Source: JANPCX01 sp966211815
GTDB lineage: Bacteria; Pseudomonadota; Gammaproteobacteria; Burkholderiales; Burkholderiaceae_C
Length of the DNA: 64,000 bases
Direction: 5' to 3'
Assembly: GCA_966211815.1 (NCBI GenBank)
Contig: CBIHOD010000015.1
Location: forward strand, 5,863 to 69,862
Positions 21,688 through 29,628 of this stretch are shown one piece after another (position 1 is the stretch's first letter; each line of letters opens with the position of its first letter). The notes beneath the pieces are model-generated. The model was not told the origin of the DNA. It saw only the letters and a list, made by a program, of their open reading frames with translations, and searched no databases. The position numbers and the translations under genes are program-made.

Positions 21688-22725
21688 ATGACCGATTTCC
21701 CGCCGATTCCCGAAGACCGCCTGAAAGCCCTGCTGCGTTCCATGCCCAAGGCCGAGCTGCACATCCACATCGAGGGCTCGCTCGAACCCGAGCTGATCTT
21801 CGAACTGGCGCGGCGCAACGGCGTCGCCTTGCCTTACCCCAGCATCGAAGCGCTGCGCGCCGCCTACGCCTTCACCGACCTGCAGAGTTTCCTCGACATC
21901 TACTACGCCGGCGCCAGCGTGCTGCTGCACGCGCGGGACTTCGAGGACATGGCCTTCGCCTATTTCCAGCGCGCCGCCGCCGACAACGTCGTGCACGCCG
22001 AGCTTTTCTTCGACCCGCAGACCCACACCGACCGCGGCGTGCCCATCGGCGCCGTCTTCGAAGGGCTGGCGCGCGCCCGCGAGCGCGCTCGCGCCGAACT
22101 GGGCGTCGGCAGCGCGCTGATCCTGTGCTTCCTGCGCCACCTCAGCGAAGAAGCCGCCTTCGCGACGCTGGAGGCCGCGCTGCCCTACCGCGACCAGTTC
22201 ATCGGCGTCGGCCTGGACAGCAGCGAGCGCGGCCACCCGCCCGAGAAGTTCGCCCGGGTCTTCGAGAAGGCCCGGTCGCTCGGCCTGAAGGCCGTGGCCC
22301 ATGCCGGCGAAGAGGGGCCGCCCGCCTACATCTGGAGCGCGCTGGACGTGCTGAAGGTCGAGCGCATCGACCACGGCGTGCGCGCCATCGAAGACCCGAC
22401 GCTCATCGCCCGGCTGGCGAAGGAACGGGTGCCGCTGACGGTCTGCCCGCTGTCCAATGTGAAGCTCTGCGTCTTCCCCGAGATGGCGCGGCACAACCTC
22501 GCCGAGCTGCTGGCCGCCGGCCTGTGCGTGACGGTCAACTCCGACGACCCCGCCTACTTCGGCGGCTACATGAACCAGAACTTCCTGGCGCTGTTCGCCG
22601 CGCTGCCGCAGCTCGGCGCGCGCGAGGCCTATCAGCTGGCGCTGAACAGCTTCGAGGCGAGTTTCGTGGGGGAAGAGGTGAGGGCGGGGTGGCGGGAAGA
22701 GCTGGACCGCGTGTTCGCGGGTTGA
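21688..22725 (+). CDS. adenine deaminase-type aminohydrolase (often annotated adenosine deaminase)
   Basis: Probably deaminates adenine to hypoxanthine, the substrate of the divergent Xdh. The 345-aa metal-dependent hydrolase has H25-x-H27 in PKAELHIHIEG, AHAGEEGPP with the Zn ligand His and catalytic Glu, ERIDHGVRAIED, and VNSDDPAYFGGY with the metal Asp. From memory, the wording of these motifs (EGSLEPELIFELARRNG, FFDPQTHTDRG, CPLSNVKLCVF) matches the adenine deaminase subgroup such as Pseudomonas PA0148 and fungal Aah1, not the E. coli Add type (IHRHLDGN). I start at the ATG at 21688. Substrate is inferred. Confidence 0.85.
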   Translation: MTDFPPIPEDRLKALLRSMPKAELHIHIEGSLEPELIFELARRNGVALPYPSIEALRAAYAFTDLQSFLDIYYAGASVLLHARDFEDMAFAYFQRAAADNVVHAELFFDPQTHTDRGVPIGAVFEGLARARERARAELGVGSALILCFLRHLSEEAAFATLEAALPYRDQFIGVGLDSSERGHPPEKFARVFEKARSLGLKAVAHAGEEGPPAYIWSALDVLKVERIDHGVRAIEDPTLIARLAKERVPLTVCPLSNVKLCVFPEMARHNLAELLAAGLCVTVNSDDPAYFGGYMNQNFLALFAALPQLGAREAYQLALNSFEASFVGEEVRAGWREELDRVFAG

Positions 22726-23030
22726 GTTTCCGTATCCGTTCGGGCTGAGCCTGTCGAAGCCGGCGGGTACCTCCACAACTCGTTTAGGCTCAGCCTGTCG
22801 AAGCCGGTGACGCGGCCCCCCAGTGCTTCGACGAATTGAAGTGACCCGGGCCCTTCGACATGCTCAGGGCGAACGGCTAGGGATTCGGGCCGAGCCCTTC
22901 GATTTGCCTTGATCCGGTGCTTGTCGAAACAGCAGGCTGCGGCAAATCGAAGGTCAATACATGCCTCTCGGAGCCGGTGTGTGCCTCCCAGGTCCGTTTA
23001 CCCTGAGCCTGTCGAAGGGCCCTTGCCACC
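22726..23030. repeat. intergenic block of interspersed repeats (core GCCTGTCGAAG)
   Basis: The 305 bp between the convergent adenine-deaminase-like gene and puuD hold about four copies of one element in both orientations. CGTTCGGGCTGAGCCTGTCG near 22737 and AGGCTCAGCCTGTCGAAGCC near 22787 are forward. CCCTTCGACATGCTCAGGGC near 22851 is inverted. ACCCTGAGCCTGTCGAAGGG near 23001 is forward again. The same element recurs at 52687-52942 and as a remnant near 44105-44150. Inverted pairs can form strong hairpins and may terminate both genes. No coding potential. Confidence 0.8.
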
Positions 23031-24248
23031 TCAGCGGCCGGCCCCCGCCTCGAACCACCGCCTCAGCGCATCCCGTTCCGCATCGGTGATCCCGGTCGCA
23101 TTGTTCAGCGGCATCAGCTTGAGCACCACCGCCTGCTGGTAAGCCTGCTGGGCGTGGGCCTGGATGGCCTCCGGCGAATCCAGCCGCACGCCTTTCTGCG
23201 CGAGCGCCGCGTTGTGGCACATCGCGCAGCGCCGCGCGACGATGGCCTGCACCTGCCCCAAGTCGGGCGGCGGCTCCGCGTTGGAGACCGGCGCGTGGGG
23301 AAGGGCGGGCGCCAGACCGACGGCCACGCCGAGGATCAGCGCGACGCCGGCCAGGGCCCCGGCCCAGGGTGCCCAGGCGCGCGCGCCGTCGACGGCCGCG
23401 GCCCGCGCCCGGTGCCGCAGCACGAAACTGTGCCGCACCAGTGCGCCGGCCAGCATCAGCAGCGCCAGCACCGCCCAGGCGTGCCGCCCCGCATGGAGGA
23501 AGCCGTAATGGTTGCTCAGCATCGCCAGCAGCACCGGCAGCGTGAAGTAGGTGTTGTGCACGCTGCGCTGCTTGGCGCGCTGGCCGTGGACGGGGTCGAC
23601 CGGCTCGCCGGCTTTCATCTGACGCACGACGGTGCGCTGGCCGGGGATGATCCAGAAGAAGACATTGGCGCTCATCGCCGTGGCCAGCATCGCGCCCACC
23701 AGCAGGAAAGCGGCCCGGCCGGCGAACAGGGCGCACGCCGCCCACGCCGCGGCGGCCACGCCGAGCGCCGTCAGGACGCCCACGATCGCGTCGCCTCGCG
23801 GCCACCGGCCGAAGAGGCGGCAGGCGCCGTCGTAGAGCAGCCAGAAAGCCGCGAGCATCCCGACGGCCGCCAGGCCCGCCAGTTTCGGCGACGACCAGGC
23901 GAACACGGCGGGGTCGACCAGGAAAGCGCGCGCCTGGTAGAGGTAGAGCACGCAGAACAGCGCGAAGCCGGTCAGCCAGGTGGAATAGCTTTCCCAGTAG
24001 AACCAGTGCAGCTTGTCGGGCAGGGCGCGCGGCGCGACGAGGTATTTCTGCGGGTGGTAGAAGCCGCCGCCGTGCACCGCCCAGAGCTCGCCGCTGACGC
24101 CGGCTTCGCGGTCTTTCGGGTCGGCCGGAGGCACGAGGCTGCCGTCGAGGAAGACGAAATAGAAGCTGGCGCCGATCCAGGCGATGGCCACGACGACATG
24201 GGCCCAGCGCAGCAGCAGGTTGGCCCAATCGAGCAGGTAGGTCTCCAT
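23031..24248 (-). CDS. puuD: PuuD-type membrane urate oxidase with C-terminal cytochrome c domain
   Basis: Oxidises urate to 5-hydroxyisourate, passing electrons to its own haem rather than making peroxide (family knowledge). The 405-aa protein starts METYLLDWANLLLRWAHV and has about eight hydrophobic membrane segments. Conserved stretches include WIGASFYFVFLD, HGGGFYHPQKY, HWFYWESYSTW and HNTYFTLPVL. The C-terminus carries a haem-binding C-A-M-C-H at about 341-345 with a likely Met ligand in KLMPLNNATG. It lies 5 bp downstream of uraH on the same strand, so the two are co-transcribed. Confidence 0.92.
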   Translation of the reverse strand: METYLLDWANLLLRWAHVVVAIAWIGASFYFVFLDGSLVPPADPKDREAGVSGELWAVHGGGFYHPQKYLVAPRALPDKLHWFYWESYSTWLTGFALFCVLYLYQARAFLVDPAVFAWSSPKLAGLAAVGMLAAFWLLYDGACRLFGRWPRGDAIVGVLTALGVAAAAWAACALFAGRAAFLLVGAMLATAMSANVFFWIIPGQRTVVRQMKAGEPVDPVHGQRAKQRSVHNTYFTLPVLLAMLSNHYGFLHAGRHAWAVLALLMLAGALVRHSFVLRHRARAAAVDGARAWAPWAGALAGVALILGVAVGLAPALPHAPVSNAEPPPDLGQVQAIVARRCAMCHNAALAQKGVRLDSPEAIQAHAQQAYQQAVVLKLMPLNNATGITDAERDALRRWFEAGAGR

Positions 24249-24253
24249 GCCGC

Positions 24254-24607
24254 TCAGCTGCCCCGGTAGGTGGCGTACGACCAGGGGCTGGCCAGCAGCG
24301 GCACGTGGTAGTCCCGGCTGGCGTCGGCCATGCCGAAGTCCAGGGGCACCGCGTCGAGGAAGGGCGGTTCGGGCAGCGCCACGCCCCGGCCACGGAAATA
24401 GGCGGCCACCTGGAACACGAGGCGGTAGTGGCCCGGCAAGAACAGGCCGCCGCTCAGCAGGGGCCCGTCGGCCCGGCCATCGCCGTTCAGGCGCACCTCC
24501 TTGACCAGGCGCGTCTCGCCGTCCCGGACGCTGTAGAGGGCGACCGCCATGCCGGCCGCCGGGCAGCCGTTCATGGTGTCGAGCACGTGGGTGGTGAGTT
24601 TTCCCAT
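24254..24607 (-). CDS. uraH: 5-hydroxyisourate hydrolase (UraH, transthyretin-like)
   Basis: Hydrolyses 5-hydroxyisourate to OHCU. The 117-aa protein has the family N-terminal LTTHVLDTMNGCPAAGM with the catalytic His at 7, a central HYRLVFQVAAYF, and ends with the diagnostic C-terminal Y-R-G-S tetrapeptide. Also present is RDYHVPLLASPWSYATYRGS with the second active-site His. It lies directly after the GntR-regulated divergent promoter region, on the minus strand, and is followed by puuD. Nothing unusual. Confidence 0.96.
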   Translation of the reverse strand: MGKLTTHVLDTMNGCPAAGMAVALYSVRDGETRLVKEVRLNGDGRADGPLLSGGLFLPGHYRLVFQVAAYFRGRGVALPEPPFLDAVPLDFGMADASRDYHVPLLASPWSYATYRGS

Positions 24608-24666
24608 GGGTGGGTTCCGGTGGGGCGGCCGCTTTCGGTGCCAGGATGGTATGGATTGTGAATGGA

Positions 24667-24682
24667 AAAGTGTATACACTTT
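24667..24682. promoter_or_regulatory. perfect 16-bp palindrome, likely GntR-family operator
   Basis: AAAGTGTATACACTTT is exactly self-complementary and sits in the 96-bp gap between uraH (minus) and the GntR gene (plus). The inner GTGTATACAC fits the GTATAC-centred sites bound by many GntR/FadR-type regulators (family knowledge). Placing the GntR start at 24704 leaves the operator outside the coding sequence. It could control both arms of the purine cluster at once. Confidence 0.8.
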
Positions 24683-24703
24683 ATCGGCAACCGCAAGCGA
24701 AAC

Positions 24704-25498
24704 ATGCCATCCGCCCCCGCACCGACCCGCCGGCCCGCGCGCCGCGCCAACGCCGCCGGCGCCGCCAGGCGGGCGCTGGCCGCGCCCCCGCCCGCCGATG
24801 CCGCCGCGTCCGCCAGCCCCACCCAGCGCATCGCCCAGGCCATCACCACCGCCATCGTCGAGCGCCGGTTGATGCCCGGCACCAAGCTGTCGGAGCAGCG
24901 CATCGCCGACATCTTCCAGGTTTCGCGCACGCTGGTCCGGCAGGCATTGATGCAGCTCAGCCGCGAGCACCTCATCACGCTGGAGCACGCCCGCGGCGCG
25001 CGCGTGGCCGAGCCGAGCGTGGAGGAGGCCCGCCAGGTGTTCGAAGTGCGCCGGTTGCTGGAGACGGCGCTGGTCAAGCAGGCCGCCACCGCCTTGAACG
25101 CGGCCCAGCTCGCGCGCCTGAAGGCCCACCTGCGCGAGCAGCACGGGGCGGTGTCGCGCATCGACGTGTCGGGGCGCACCCGGCTGCTGGCCGACTTCCA
25201 CGTGGTGCTGGCGCGCCAGCTCGGCAACGACGTGCTGGCCGGCATCCTCGGCGACCTGGTGTCGCGCTCGTCGCTGATCTCGCTGATGTACCAGTCGGCG
25301 CATTCCGCCGAGCAATCGCTGGCCGAGCACGCGGCCATCGTCGACGCGCTGGAGCGGCGCGACGCCCGCGCCGCCGTCAAGCTGATGCAGTCCCACCTGC
25401 ACAACGTCGAGCGCAGCAACCTGCAACTCGACCAGCGCTCGGCCGACCTGCGGTCGGCGCTGCTGCCGAAATCCAACAAGGTCACCGCCACGCCATGA
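24704..25498 (+). CDS. GntR/FadR-family transcriptional regulator of purine catabolism
   Basis: About 264 aa. After an Ala/Pro/Arg-rich N-terminal tail of some 35 residues comes a winged helix: TQRIAQAITTAIVERRLMPG, KLSEQRIADIFQVSRTLVRQAL (recognition helix) and LEHARGARVAEPS (wing). An all-helical FCD-type ligand domain follows, with RRLLETALVKQAA, DFHVVLARQLGN and SLAEHAAIVDALERRDA, whose Asp/His residues could bind a metal. An earlier ATG at 24662 would overlap the palindromic operator, so 24704 is preferred. Its stop overlaps the puuE start (ATGA), so it is co-transcribed with its likely target genes. The ligand is unknown; urate or allantoin are obvious candidates. Confidence 0.88.
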   Translation: MPSAPAPTRRPARRANAAGAARRALAAPPPADAAASASPTQRIAQAITTAIVERRLMPGTKLSEQRIADIFQVSRTLVRQALMQLSREHLITLEHARGARVAEPSVEEARQVFEVRRLLETALVKQAATALNAAQLARLKAHLREQHGAVSRIDVSGRTRLLADFHVVLARQLGNDVLAGILGDLVSRSSLISLMYQSAHSAEQSLAEHAAIVDALERRDARAAVKLMQSHLHNVERSNLQLDQRSADLRSALLPKSNKVTATP

Positions 25499-26463
25499 AC
25501 CATCCCACCGTCCCCGCGGGCAGCGGCGCCTATCCGCGCGACCTCGTCGGCTACGGCGCCGAGCCGCCGCACGCCCGATGGCCCGGCCAGGCGCGCATCG
25601 CGCTGCAGTTCGTGCTGAACCACGAGGAGGGCGGCGAGAACAGCGTGCTGCACGGCGACGCGGGCAGCGAGCAGTTCCTGTCGGAGATGTTCAACCCGGC
25701 GGCCTACCCCGCGCGCCACCTCAGCATGGAGAGCGTCTATGAATACGGCTCGCGCGCCGGGGTGTGGCGGCTGCTGCGCGAGTTCGAGCGGCGCGCGCTG
25801 CCGCTGACGGTGTTCGCCGTCGGCATGGCGCTGCGGCGCCACCCGGAACTGGCGCGCGCCTTCGTCGAACTGGGCCACGAGGTCGCCTGCCACGGCTGGC
25901 GCTGGATCCACTACCAGGACGTCGACGAAGCCACCGAGCGCGAGCACATGCGGCTGGGCATGCAGGCCGTCCAGCAGCTCACCGGCCAGCCCGCGCTGGG
26001 CTGGTACACCGGCCGCGACAGCCCGGCCACGCGCCGCCTGGCGGTGGACCACGGCGGCCTCGAATACGACAGCGACCACTACGGCGACGACCTGCCCTTC
26101 TGGCTCAATGTGCGCAAGACCGACGGCGGCCGCGCGCCCCACCTGGTGGTGCCCTACACCCTGGACTGCAACGACATGCGTTTCGCGCTGCCCCAGGGTT
26201 TCTCGCAGGGGGACGACTTTTTCACCTACCTGCGCGACAGTTTCGACGTGCTCTACGCCGAAGGCGCGCAGGCGCCCAAGATGATGAGCGTGGGCATGCA
26301 TTCGCGGCTGCTCGGCCGGCCGGGTCGGTTCAGGGCGCTGCAGCGTTTCCTGGACCACGCCCAGTCGCACGACAAGGTGTGGATCTGCCGCCGCATCGAC
26401 ATCGCCCGGCACTGGCGCGCCACCCATCCCTTCAACGCCGCCACCGCCTTCGAATGGGACTGA
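25495..26463 (+). CDS. puuE: PuuE-type allantoinase (polysaccharide-deacetylase fold)
   Basis: Hydrolyses allantoin to allantoate. The 322-aa protein belongs to the NodB/polysaccharide deacetylase-fold allantoinases, not the amidohydrolase AllB. It starts MNHPTVPAGSGAYPRDLVGYG, a PuuE signature. Further motifs: LQFVLNHEEGGENS, ESVYEYGSRAG, LGHEVACHGWRWIHYQ, LGWYTGRDSP and MSVGMHSRLLGRPGR. The start codon overlaps the gntR stop by four bases. It is followed 8 bp later by the UraD-AllC fusion gene. Confidence 0.94.
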   Translation: MNHPTVPAGSGAYPRDLVGYGAEPPHARWPGQARIALQFVLNHEEGGENSVLHGDAGSEQFLSEMFNPAAYPARHLSMESVYEYGSRAGVWRLLREFERRALPLTVFAVGMALRRHPELARAFVELGHEVACHGWRWIHYQDVDEATEREHMRLGMQAVQQLTGQPALGWYTGRDSPATRRLAVDHGGLEYDSDHYGDDLPFWLNVRKTDGGRAPHLVVPYTLDCNDMRFALPQGFSQGDDFFTYLRDSFDVLYAEGAQAPKMMSVGMHSRLLGRPGRFRALQRFLDHAQSHDKVWICRRIDIARHWRATHPFNAATAFEWD

Positions 26464-26471
26464 AAGACGAC

Positions 26472-28262
26472 ATGGCCACCCCCCTCACGCTGGAACAACT
26501 CAACGCCGCCACGCAAGACGGCTTCGCCGCGCTGCTCGACGGCGTCTACGAGCACTCGCCCTGGATCGCCCGCCACGCCTGGCCGGCGCGGCCTTTCCGG
26601 ACCCTGGCCCAGCTGAAGCGGGCGCTGGTCGAAGCGGTGCGCGGCGCCAGCCGGGACGAGCAGGTCGCCCTGCTGCGCGCGCACCCCGAACTCGCCGGCA
26701 AGGCGATGGTGGCCCAGTCCATCACCGCCGATTCGATGGACGAGCAGGCCCGCGCCGGGTTGTCGAACTGCTCGCCGGAAGAGTTCGAGCGCATCCAGCA
26801 GCTCAACGCCGACTACCTCGCGAAATTCGGCTGGCCCTTCATCCTGGCGGTGCGCGGCCCGCGCGGCCTGGGGCTGCCCCGCGCCGTCGTCATCGGCACC
26901 TTCGCACGCCGACTGGAAGGCGGCACGGCGGATTCCGAGCTGGCCGAATGCCTGCGGCAGGTGCACCGCATCGCCGAGCTGCGCCTGAACGCCAGGTTCG
27001 GCGCCGAGCCCGCGCAGGGCCAGCGAGTGTGGGACTGGAGCGAAGCGCTGGCCGCGCACAGCGACCCGGGCTACAAGGAGCAGGGCCAGCTCACCGTCAC
27101 CTACCTCACGCCCGCCCACCGCGCCTGCGCCGCCCAACTGCAGGCGTGGATGCGCGACTGCGGCTTCGACGAGGTGGGCGTCGACGCGGTCGGCAACGTG
27201 GTCGCCCTCTACCGCGGCCTGGACACCGCCGGGCCGAGGCTGCTGACCGGCAGCCACTACGACACCGTGCGCAACGCCGGCAAATACGACGGCCGCCTCG
27301 GCATCTTCGTGCCGATGGCCTGCGTGCGCGGGCTGCACCGCGCCGGCCGCCGCCTGCCCTTCGGCATCGAGGTGGTGGGCTTCGCCGAAGAGGAGGGCCA
27401 GCGCTACAAGGCCACCTTCCTCGGCTCGGGCGCCTTGATCGGCCGATTCGACCCGGCTTGGCTCGACCAGCGGGACGCCGACGGCATCACGATGCGCGAG
27501 GCCATGCAAGCCGCCGGACTGCCCGGCACCCTGGAAAGCATCGCCGCGCTGCGGCGCGACCCGTCGAACTACCTCGGTTTCGTCGAGTTGCACATCGAGC
27601 AGGGGCCGGTGCTGGACGCGCTCGACCTGCCGCTGGGCGTCGTCACCTCGATCAACGGCGGCCGGCGGCTGCTGTGCGAAGCGCGCGGCCTGGCCAGCCA
27701 CGCCGGCACCACGCCGATGGGCCAGCGCCGCGACGCCGCGCTGGCGGTGGCCGAACTGGCGCTGTATGCGGAAGAGCGCGCCTTGGCCGACGGCGACTCG
27801 GTGGCCACCGTGGGCCAGCTGCAGGTGCCGGGCGGGTCGATCAACGTGGTGCCCGGCCGCTGCCTCTTCAGCCTGGACCTGCGCGCGCCCACCGACGCGC
27901 AGCGCGACCGGTTGGTCGACGACGTGCTGGCGCGCATGCGCGAGATCGGCGCGCGCCGCGGCGTCGCCTTCGAGGCCGAAGAAGCCATGCGCGCCGCCGC
28001 CGCGCCGAGCGCGCCGGCCTGGCAGCGGCGCTGGGAAGCCGCGGTGCGGGCCTGCGGGCTGCCCGTGCACCGCCTGCCCAGCGGCGCCGGGCACGACGCG
28101 ATGAAGCTGCACGAGCTGATGCCCCAGGCGATGCTGTTCGTGCGCGGCGGAAATTCCGGCATCAGCCACAACCCGCTCGAAACCATCACCACCGACGACG
28201 CGCAGCTGTGCGTCGACGCTTTTTCCGATTTGCTGGAGCAGCTGGCCGCTGGACAACCATGA
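26472..28262 (+). CDS. uraD-allC: bifunctional OHCU decarboxylase / allantoate amidohydrolase fusion
   Basis: One 596-aa chain with two enzymes. Residues about 1-172 are OHCU decarboxylase: SPWIARHAWPARPF, LLRAHPELAGK with the catalytic His, and NADYLAKFGWPFILAVRG. Residues about 185-596 are an M20-family allantoate amidohydrolase: GSHYDTVRNAGKYDGRLGI (His and Asp metal ligands), GFAEEEGQRYKATFLGS, FVELHIEQGPVLD (His) and GGNSGISHNPLE (His). The two activities bracket the allantoinase step: UraD yields S-allantoin and AllC degrades allantoate. An alternative start at 26454 (MGLKDDM) overlaps puuE. There is no stop or frameshift between the halves, so the fusion is real in this sequence. Confidence 0.92.
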   Translation: MATPLTLEQLNAATQDGFAALLDGVYEHSPWIARHAWPARPFRTLAQLKRALVEAVRGASRDEQVALLRAHPELAGKAMVAQSITADSMDEQARAGLSNCSPEEFERIQQLNADYLAKFGWPFILAVRGPRGLGLPRAVVIGTFARRLEGGTADSELAECLRQVHRIAELRLNARFGAEPAQGQRVWDWSEALAAHSDPGYKEQGQLTVTYLTPAHRACAAQLQAWMRDCGFDEVGVDAVGNVVALYRGLDTAGPRLLTGSHYDTVRNAGKYDGRLGIFVPMACVRGLHRAGRRLPFGIEVVGFAEEEGQRYKATFLGSGALIGRFDPAWLDQRDADGITMREAMQAAGLPGTLESIAALRRDPSNYLGFVELHIEQGPVLDALDLPLGVVTSINGGRRLLCEARGLASHAGTTPMGQRRDAALAVAELALYAEERALADGDSVATVGQLQVPGGSINVVPGRCLFSLDLRAPTDAQRDRLVDDVLARMREIGARRGVAFEAEEAMRAAAAPSAPAWQRRWEAAVRACGLPVHRLPSGAGHDAMKLHELMPQAMLFVRGGNSGISHNPLETITTDDAQLCVDAFSDLLEQLAAGQP

Positions 28263-29491
28263 CCCCATCGCCCCATGAACGGCTCGACGCCTGGGTCGAC
28301 GCCCATTTCGAAGAGGAGGTCGCCTTCCTCCAGGCCCTGGTCCGCGTGCCCACCGACACCCCGCCTGGCCGCAATGCGCCGCACGCCGAGCGCACCGCCG
28401 GGCTGCTGAGGGCCTTCGGCTACGAGGCCGAGCGCCATGCGGTGCCCGAGGCCGACGTGCGCGCCGCCGGGCTGGAATCGATCACCAACCTCATCGTGCG
28501 CCGGCCCCTCGGCGCCGGCGGCCCGACGATCGCGCTCAATGCCCACGGCGACGTGGTGCCGCCCGGCGAAGGCTGGTCCCACGACCCTTATGGCGGCGAA
28601 GTGGACGGCGGCAGGCTCTACGGCCGCGCCGCCGCCGTCAGCAAGAGCGACTTCGCCACTTACACCTTCGCCCTGCGCGCGCTCGAATCGCTGGGGTTGC
28701 CGCTCAAGGGCGCGGTCGAGCTGCATTTCACCTATGACGAGGAATTCGGCGGCGAGCTCGGCCCCGGCTGGCTGCTGGCCCAGGGGCTGACGCGGCCGGA
28801 CCTGGTCATCGCCGCCGGCTTCAGCTACCAGGTCGTCACCGCCCACAACGGCTGCCTGCAGCTGGAGGTGGCGGTGCACGGCAGGATGGCCCACGCCGCC
28901 ATCCCGGACACCGGCGTCGACGCGCTGCAAGCGGCGGTCAAGGTGCTCAACGCGCTCTACGCGCAGAACGCCCTTTACAAGCAGAGGCGATCCCGAGTCG
29001 CCGGCATCGGCCACCCTTACCTGAACGTCGGGCGCATCGAAGGCGGCACCAACACCAACGTCGTGCCGGGGAAGGTGGTGTTCAAGCTCGACCGCCGCAT
29101 GGTTCCCGAGGAGGAGCCGACCGCCGTCGAAGCCGAATTGCGGCGCGTCATCGCCGAGGCCGCGGCGGGCCAGGACGGCGTCACCGTGGAGGTGCGCCGC
29201 ATCCTGTTGGCCCGCGCCCTCAAGCCGCTGCCCGGCAACGCCGCCGCGGTGCAGGCGCTGCAGCGCCACGCCGAAGCGCTGTTCGGCGAACCCATTGCGG
29301 CGCAGGGCTCGCCGCTGTACACCGACGCCCGGCTCTACAGCGAGCGCGGCATCCCCGCTGTGCTCTACGGCGCCGGGCCGCGCACCGTGCTGGAGAGCAA
29401 CGCCAAGCGCAGCGACGAGCATGTCCTGCTGGAGGACTTGCGGCGGGCGACGAAGGTGGTGGCGCGGGTGTTGCTGGATTTGCTGGGCTGA
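28259..29491 (+). CDS. M20-family metallo-amidohydrolase (ArgE/DapE-like), last gene of the purine operon
   Basis: The 410-aa M20 hydrolase has the metal-binding and catalytic residues: ALNAHGDVVPPGEGW (His and Asp), YGRAAAVSKSDFATY (bridging Asp position) and HFTYDEEFGGELG (catalytic Glu pair). The central dimerisation domain contains LNVGRIEGGTNTNVVPG. The start ATG overlaps the stop of uraD-allC (ATGA), tying it to that operon. It is not a second copy of AllC; its sequence is closer to peptidase/deacylase M20 proteins. It might process a ureido or N-carbamoyl product of purine breakdown, but the substrate is unknown. Confidence 0.8.
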   Translation: MTPSPHERLDAWVDAHFEEEVAFLQALVRVPTDTPPGRNAPHAERTAGLLRAFGYEAERHAVPEADVRAAGLESITNLIVRRPLGAGGPTIALNAHGDVVPPGEGWSHDPYGGEVDGGRLYGRAAAVSKSDFATYTFALRALESLGLPLKGAVELHFTYDEEFGGELGPGWLLAQGLTRPDLVIAAGFSYQVVTAHNGCLQLEVAVHGRMAHAAIPDTGVDALQAAVKVLNALYAQNALYKQRRSRVAGIGHPYLNVGRIEGGTNTNVVPGKVVFKLDRRMVPEEEPTAVEAELRRVIAEAAAGQDGVTVEVRRILLARALKPLPGNAAAVQALQRHAEALFGEPIAAQGSPLYTDARLYSERGIPAVLYGAGPRTVLESNAKRSDEHVLLEDLRRATKVVARVLLDLLG

Positions 29492-29534
29492 CCGTCGGCG
29501 CGCACCGGTGCCGCCTGACGAGCGCGCCAAAGCC

Positions 29535-29548
29535 GCATTGCACAATGC
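29535..29548. repeat. short inverted repeat GCATTG-CA-CAATGC
   Basis: A 14-bp perfect palindrome in the 137-bp gap between the M20 gene and the next ORF. It may be a binding site or half of a weak terminator for the purine operon; no T-run follows. Confidence 0.3.
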
Positions 29549-29628
29549 ACCCTGCGCCCGCCACGGCCGCCGCCGGCCGAAGCGCGTTTGGCTTCGCGCC
29601 CCCACCGTTCCGTCCCAAGGATTCCCTC

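Noticed and set aside
24662..24703. Longer N-terminus for the GntR regulator from ATG 24662
   Set aside because: It would place the palindromic operator inside the coding sequence, and the added residues (MEKCIHFIGNRKRN) do not look like a GntR N-terminus.
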